Below, piece after piece: positions 59,522 through 64,000 of a DNA stretch of 64,000 nucleotides. The notes beneath the pieces are model-generated. The model had not been told where the DNA came from and ran no database searches. It saw only the letters and a list, made by a program, of their open reading frames with translations. Within the stretch, counting starts at the first letter, position 1, and every line of letters begins with the position of its first letter. Both the position numbers and the translations under genes were made by a program. Source of the stretch: Adenophora triphylla var. japonica (Eukaryota > Streptophyta > Magnoliopsida > Asterales > Campanulaceae); assembly GCA_022495995.1 (NCBI GenBank), contig JAFEMH010001473.1, positions 248,001 through 312,000 of the forward strand, read 5' to 3'.

Positions 59522-59974
59522 ATGGAAGCTCCAAATTCCAACAAAACCACTACAAGATGGAAGAAGAAACCCCAACCCAGATCGCCGATCCTCTTCATCT
59601 CTCTCCTCACATTCATTCTCTCTATCCTCTTCTTCCTCCTCTACAAACCCATCTCTAATTCCCTTCCCATCCCCATTCCCATTCCCACCACCTCCAAATC
59701 TCCCCAATGTACCAAATTACGAGCCCTAAGTGGGGGACAGAAGTTTCTGTGGTACGCTCCCCACAGTGGATTCAGCAACCAGTTGTCGGAGTTCAGAAAT
59801 GGGTTGTTAATGGCGGGGATACTGAATCGGACGTTGATTGTGCCGCCGGTGTTGGATCATCATGCTGTTGTGCTTGGTAGTTGTCCTAAGTTTAGGGTCA
59901 CTGAACCTAAGGAGCTGCGGTTCTCGGTTTGGAATCATTTGATTTCTATCTTGCTTGTATTTGGAATTGAGTGA
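59522..59974 (+). pseudogene. Captured O-fucosyltransferase family first exon
   Basis: ATG at 59522 gives MEAPNSNKTTTRWKKKPQPR. A hydrophobic signal-anchor follows at residues about 21-43 (PILFISLLTFILSILFFLLY), then a Pro/Ile/Ser stem. From residue about 73 comes the start of the plant GDP-fucose O-fucosyltransferase domain: KFLWYAPHSGFSNQLSEFRN, GLLMAGILNRTLIVPP, LDHHAVVLGSCPKFRV. A type II Golgi membrane protein in the intact family. The frame ends after about 150 residues at a donor-like tgagtgagt, whereas family members run to several hundred residues. It is open and undamaged over the captured part, and a (CT)n leader precedes it. It could be transcribed, but lacks the catalytic remainder. 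Confidence 0.88.
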
Positions 59975-60480
59975 GTTTGGGTCTTTGTGGTGGCTGTTGT
60001 ACTGGGTTTGTGGTGGCCGTTGTACTGATGGGGGTGGGGTGGAATTGCCGGTGATGAAATCAAAAAGAAGGGGAAGATGAGCTGGGTTCGGAGGAGAAGA
60101 GGGGGGGATTTGAAATGGGTGGTGGAGAGACGGAGAGATTGGAGAAGACAGTGGTTGAAAGCAGCGGAAATGGAGGAGATGGCTTGGTGCGGGTATTAAT
60201 GGGGGTGTGGAGGACGATTTGGTGGCCGGAGAAGGTGGGTTTTTTGTTGAATTTGATTTTTCTGGGTTGTTGGTAGTGGTGGTGTTAGTGGTGGCGGCAG
60301 CAGTGTGTTGGTGGTGTGTTGAAGGCTTTGGAAGGTGGTGGTGGTGGCGGCAGTGGTGGTGTTGATGACAGTGGCAGCGGTGGGTTGTTGGTGGTGCTTG
60401 CAGCGGTGGGTTGTTGCGTGGTGGATGTGTCTGGGAATGAGTATAAACATGTGTGGTGTTATTTTTTTATTTTTTTTTCA
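59975..60480. other. G-rich interior of the Pack-MULE
   Basis: Purine-rich, with many ggtggtgg and ggcggcag words. It may be intron or a second captured gene piece. I recognise no protein. Confidence 0.4.
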
Positions 60481-60735
60481 TGAATATTTGAATTTTTTTG
60501 GTTAGTGTATTTGTATTATTAATATAAGAATTAATAATGTAGTTATTAATTTGGAAATAATATTTGATATTTCCTCCGTCTCAAAAATGAATATTCAAAA
60601 ATAATAAAGTAAAAAATAAATTAATTTGGAAATAAATTAGTTATTATTATTATTTTATTATTATTATTATTATTTTATTATTATTAATTTTTGTAAAAAA
60701 AAACTAAATATTTTTATTTATTATTTTATAGGAAA
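60481..60735. repeat. AT-rich interior with (ATT)n and possible Stowaway end
   Basis: (ATT)n lies at about 60643-60690. The word ctccgtctcaaaaatgaata (about 60572-60591) resembles a Stowaway-type MITE terminus, but no partner end was found. Confidence 0.4.
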
Positions 60736-60739
60736 AATG

Positions 60740-60966
60740 TCAATTTAGGGCCTGAAGTCTGGGCTGAACGTAAAATGACCAAAATGCCCTCACTAAATGT
60801 CACATGTTTTGCACATGATCACTTAACGGGTTTTTTTAACGTTTTCCGTCAAAAAGCCCCAATTTGATCAAAATTGTAAATTAAGGCCCTAAATTGATAG
60901 TTTTTGGACTTCGGGCCCCAATGTGGTAATGTCCCTATACTACAGGCCCTAAATTGGCATTAACCC
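60740..60966 (-). repeat. Pack-MULE right terminal inverted repeat
   Basis: Reverse complement begins GGGTTAATGCCAATTTAGGG. Confidence 0.95.
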
Positions 60967-61616
60967 TTAAAAGTAAATAACAAATCATCACAGTTAAAAC
61001 ACTTCTTGATGAGTTCAAGCACGGTCTACTCTCGACCCAGAACATGCTAAAAGACAACTTAAAACAATTAGCAATTAATGTATCTGCAAATGACAATGAA
61101 TGGATACTTAGAGTTTCAGAAGGTCATTTCGCGCCACTCGCGCTTGTCCCTTCGCCATTCTTCCCTCGCCCCCATCGAGTCTTCTTTCGTTCCAAGGGAA
61201 CTATTCTGTCTCCCTCCATCCTAGATCAGGAGTCCTCCCAATCGGGTCAAGCAGTCCAGTCGCTCTCAAAGCTTCATTCGTTCGTGCCTCGAGTCGGATC
61301 TCTTTCCTACGAGTTTGCAAAAGGAGACCTCTCTCTGCCAGTCTGTCGACTCTAGTCTCGTAGTCAAAATAAAGCGACTCCCGTGATATCTTAAGGGTTA
61401 ACCCAAGCTTCTGCACTCCTAAGGTGGTAGCTGAAATGGCAATCTTGCCCTAGAATCGCCTAGCGCCTGCTCCCCAAAATCACTTGTCTGACGGCACGGG
61501 CCGGTTGCCACTGGGGCTGATAACTGTAAGTGATGACGAGCCTTGAAATCTCTTGGCGAGGGCCTCATTCACCATGATCAAGCAATCGTCGAGGGTAACT
61601 TTGGCATTGTAGAATT

Positions 61617-62972
61617 TGTTGGTGTTATGCCCTAGGCCTATGATTGATAGACTTATGTGTTGACATTATTTATTATTATATGAGATGTTTATTATTTGAT
61701 TATTATATGTTTTGTATATTTGTTTATAATAATCTCTGTCCCTAATTATTAAGAGAATAAATTGGTATAATTGTCAATGGATAATCATGTGATGATTATA
61801 TGCATAAGAGATGCACATTGAAATTATGGGTACTTGTTAGAGAACAAGTGACTGGACATGACCCGCATGAGATTTATGTCATGGTCAAATGTCATACTTA
61901 AATCTCATACGGTTACTTCATTTATTTCCTAGACCTAAGACTATCATAACCTTACATATGATGAAAGTCATGTTTGATTTTAGTCAAACGATATCTTAAC
62001 ACGATATCTATAAAGGCTATCATTGGCATGATCGGATTCATGATGGGAAGGATGATAAGTCAAGAAGGAATTTGTCCCTCGGAAGAGAGATGTTATGCTT
62101 GGGCCCCTCGATGAGTGATAATGATGAAAGTGTATGGCCGTACCCCAATATGATTGGAATTATCATTATACTCAAGAATCGAGAAAGCATTGAACAATAA
62201 CAAGTTGACAAGGACCATGACTTGTGTTCAAATATGACATCGTGAGACAAAGGGAGAAATGGAAGTACACCATTGGAAACGTGAACTCTTACGTTACATC
62301 ATTTGGGTAGACCTAATGGCTTGCTAGAGTCCGCTTATGTCTTATGAGGTTCGATATGATCGAACTCATTGCCAACATGATGTAATCCTATTGGGTCACA
62401 CACAACTAGAATGAATTGGTTAAACCGGAGGAAGAATGATTGAGAGGCTCGAGCGGCTACTTATGTCACGCGACATATCAAGCCAAAGGCTTGATATACC
62501 GCGCGACATAATAGGCCAATACGCGTTTTTGACAACCTGTCTCTCCTAATTCGATTAGAAGAGGTATTTACACTATTGTAGTATAAATACAAGGGTTATC
62601 GGACCTAAAAGCCTAGCCGAAATTTTAAAGCAAAATTCACAATCAAATTCTCCCAATATTCTTCAAGGTTTTAGATCTAGCAATCATCAAGAAGTTGTTC
62701 TTGAATTCATTCAAAGGTGTGGATACCGAAAGAGGGTCTTCGCTCGTTCATCGATCAAGGCCTAGAGTTCAAGCAAGTTGAAGAACGAAGTTTGTGATTT
62801 GATATCACATAATCAAATCGTTCGATAGCTCAAGACCGGAAAGCGTTTCAAGGTTGGTTTAATTCTATCTCATAGGTATTCAAATTAATTGTATAGAACG
62901 GATCCTAGGGCTTCTTGGGTTTTATGTTTTTAATGCTTAATTCCGCTGCGCATGGACCCGTAAAACCCAACA
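61617..62972 (+). repeat. Solo Copia LTR in segment S copy 2
   Basis: Perfect 5-bp duplication GAATT (61612-61616 and 62973-62977). Starts TGTTGGTGTTATGCCCTAGG and ends CGTAAAACCCAACA. TATA (gtataaatac) is at about 62581-62590. It lacks the GATTGTTGAAA stem seen in the other Copia LTRs, so it is a related subfamily. Confidence 0.93.
62462..62510 (+). promoter_or_regulatory. U3 palindrome cassette, TATGTC..GACATA type
   Basis: TATGTCACGCGACATA (62462-62477), then ATATCAAGCC-aaa-GGCTTGATAT (62474-62496), then taccgcgcgacataat (62495-62510), about 70 bp before the TATA box. Confidence 0.72.
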
Positions 62973-62977
62973 GAATT

Positions 62978-64000
62978 TGACAATAAGGACCGGATCCTTG
63001 GCATCGTCGGGATACCTGGAGAAAATGATGTTGACAAAGTCATCGTCGGTTATGTGATCAGAAGGGTTCTTTGTCGTGTCAACTAGTTGTTTCCACTCGC
63101 CGGATAACTGTCTGTACTGGACATTGAGTTTGACGATTTCCATGGTATTGGAGCCCTCATCTTAGGTGACCTCGTCAGAACTGGTGCCATCCTCGAAACT
63201 GAGCATGTGTATGTAAGGGTCCTCTTGCGGATCTTCCGCGTCTTCCACTCCGGAGAGTCCTGATTCATCGTCGTGTGATGGCTCAACCCAGATCAAAGGA
63301 CGTCTCATGCCCTGTCGCGAAGCTGGTGCTACTAGAAAGACCTCATGCCCTTCGTTTGAGAAAAGGGGTTCGGTGGGCAATTCTGCATGTAAGACATCCT
63401 AGACGATTGCCATACATTCATCATGAGTGTGCCAGTGCTTGTTGACCTTTATCGTGAAGATTTCTTTGCCTGGCGGGGCCAGAGAGATTGCTCGAAAGAT
63501 GCTGACAAATCTTTGATCGGAGATAGGGGGTTTGTGTGCCCGTATCATTGCGATGCTCAGGGTTTCTTTCTAGTCTGAATCCAAATTTCGGAAACGGCAG
63601 TTGAACTTGATGAACCTGACTGCTACGGGATCTTCCTGCTTGAGGACGTTGACATAGTTAGCACCTCCAGACTCTGAGGGATTCTGATGAGATTTGCCCC
63701 GATTGTCCTTTGGTCGGCATGCAGAGGTAGCCCCGGTGCCTGGCTGCGGGCACGCTTAATTGGCATTTCGGTTTCATTCCCTATGAGGAAACTGTCCCCT
63801 CTGATGACCTCGAGATCTCCTTGTCGATTTATGAACATGACATACTAATGGAGAGTGGAGGCGATGGCCTTCATGTGGTGTAGCCATGGGCATCCCAACA
63901 GAGCTGTAAATTCGGACAAAATGTCCATCACGTGGAACTTTGCTGGCACTATTTGGGTTTCGAATCAAAGCTCCAGAGTCACCGTCCCTAGAATGGGACG
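62978..64000 (-). pseudogene. Gypsy V-type protease region, second copy, partial
   Basis: Minus-strand blocks KLNVQYRQLSGEWKQLVDTT (63135 downward), a segment missing from copy 1 with APASRQGMRRPLIWVEPSHD (about 63330), and VKFINRQGDLEVIRGD-like protease tail near 63820. Stops near 63160 and 63400. It continues past the window edge. Confidence 0.8.

Larger units (their letters stand above)
59200..60966. mobile_element. Pack-MULE carrying an O-fucosyltransferase first exon
   Basis: Inverted termini of 227 bp (59200-59426 and 60740-60966) differ at only a few bases and start GGGTTAATG(A/C)CAATTTA. Flanked by a perfect 9-bp duplication TTAAAAGTA (59191-59199 and 60967-60975). The empty site is preserved in segment S copy 1 at 47030-47038. 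No transposase. The subterminal ATGTGCGAAACATGTGA resembles the motif in the MULE at 2091. High terminal identity and the empty site indicate a recent insertion. Confidence 0.95.
57315..64000. repeat. Segment S, copy 2, running past the window end
   Basis: Direct copy of 45142-48482 starting at the shared word agtttgacc, with an RNase H fragment instead of a gag tail on its left. It is interrupted by a Pack-MULE (59200-60966) and a solo Copia LTR (61617-62972). It includes the minus-strand protease part and about 226 bp missing from copy 1. Confidence 0.9.

Noticed and set aside
60295..60420. G-rich tracts as a possible quadruplex or glycine-rich protein gene
   Set aside because: Runs are mostly GG separated by T; no consistent frame or start. 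Likely interior of a captured intron.

Overview
This is nuclear DNA from a flowering plant, probably a eudicot; the species cannot be named from the sequence. It is AT-rich and holds no intact cellular gene that I can support. Almost everything is nested, decayed transposable elements: Ty1/Copia and Ty3/Gypsy (Tat/Ogre-like) LTR retrotransposons plus two non-autonomous Mutator-like (MULE) elements carrying host gene pieces. Plant-specific evidence: initiator-Met and Arg-type primer binding sites, Copia gag-pol of the usual plant order, Pack-MULEs with 9-bp target duplications, and fragments of a DUF630 gene, a mitochondrial-type ribosomal protein S17 gene and an O-fucosyltransferase gene.

Layout. 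1-2090: DUF630 exon fragment, microsatellite, AT-rich inverted repeats. 2091-4999: MULE with an S17 exon, itself split by a solo Copia LTR. 5140-8250: decayed minus-strand Gypsy gag-pro and LTR pieces. 8255-9840: two abutting minisatellites (45-50 bp, then 70 bp units). 10447-19951: minus-strand Copia element with a same-family solo LTR nested in its RNase H region (GTCTA duplication). 21063-29685: plus-strand Copia tandem, LTR-internal-LTR-truncated internal-LTR stub. 29686-31534: Gypsy debris. 31535-39960: Gypsy family X, a gag-only unit sharing its 3' LTR with a second copy, that copy split by a solo LTR (Y). 39961-40503: cut Copia LTR. 40504-54332: two convergent Gypsy elements of one family (Z on plus, V on minus). 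54333-57314: LTR-like DNA, then a decayed Gypsy protease-RT-RNase H. 57315-64000: second direct copy of 45142-48482, interrupted by a Pack-MULE and a solo Copia LTR, both with exact empty sites in the first copy.

Main unexplained observation. Every LTR type examined carries, 15-190 bp upstream of its TATA box, a cluster of short palindromes built on a core like NCG-NN-CGN. Position is kept but sequence is not: copies of one Copia family with otherwise similar LTR bodies carry completely different palindromes (TGAGGCGTACGCCTCA, GGGAGCGGACGCTCCC, GGCACGAGTCGTGCC, TATGTC..GACATA). The Gypsy families X, Y/Z and V and an unassigned LTR do the same with their own sequences. The V LTR also holds two arrays of about 15 hairpin modules with constant loops (AATGA or AAAC) and covarying arms. 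Together this suggests an exchangeable or diversifying inverted-repeat system in plant LTR promoters and leaders. Function is unknown; dimeric transcription-factor sites, methylation targets or RNA hairpins are all possible.
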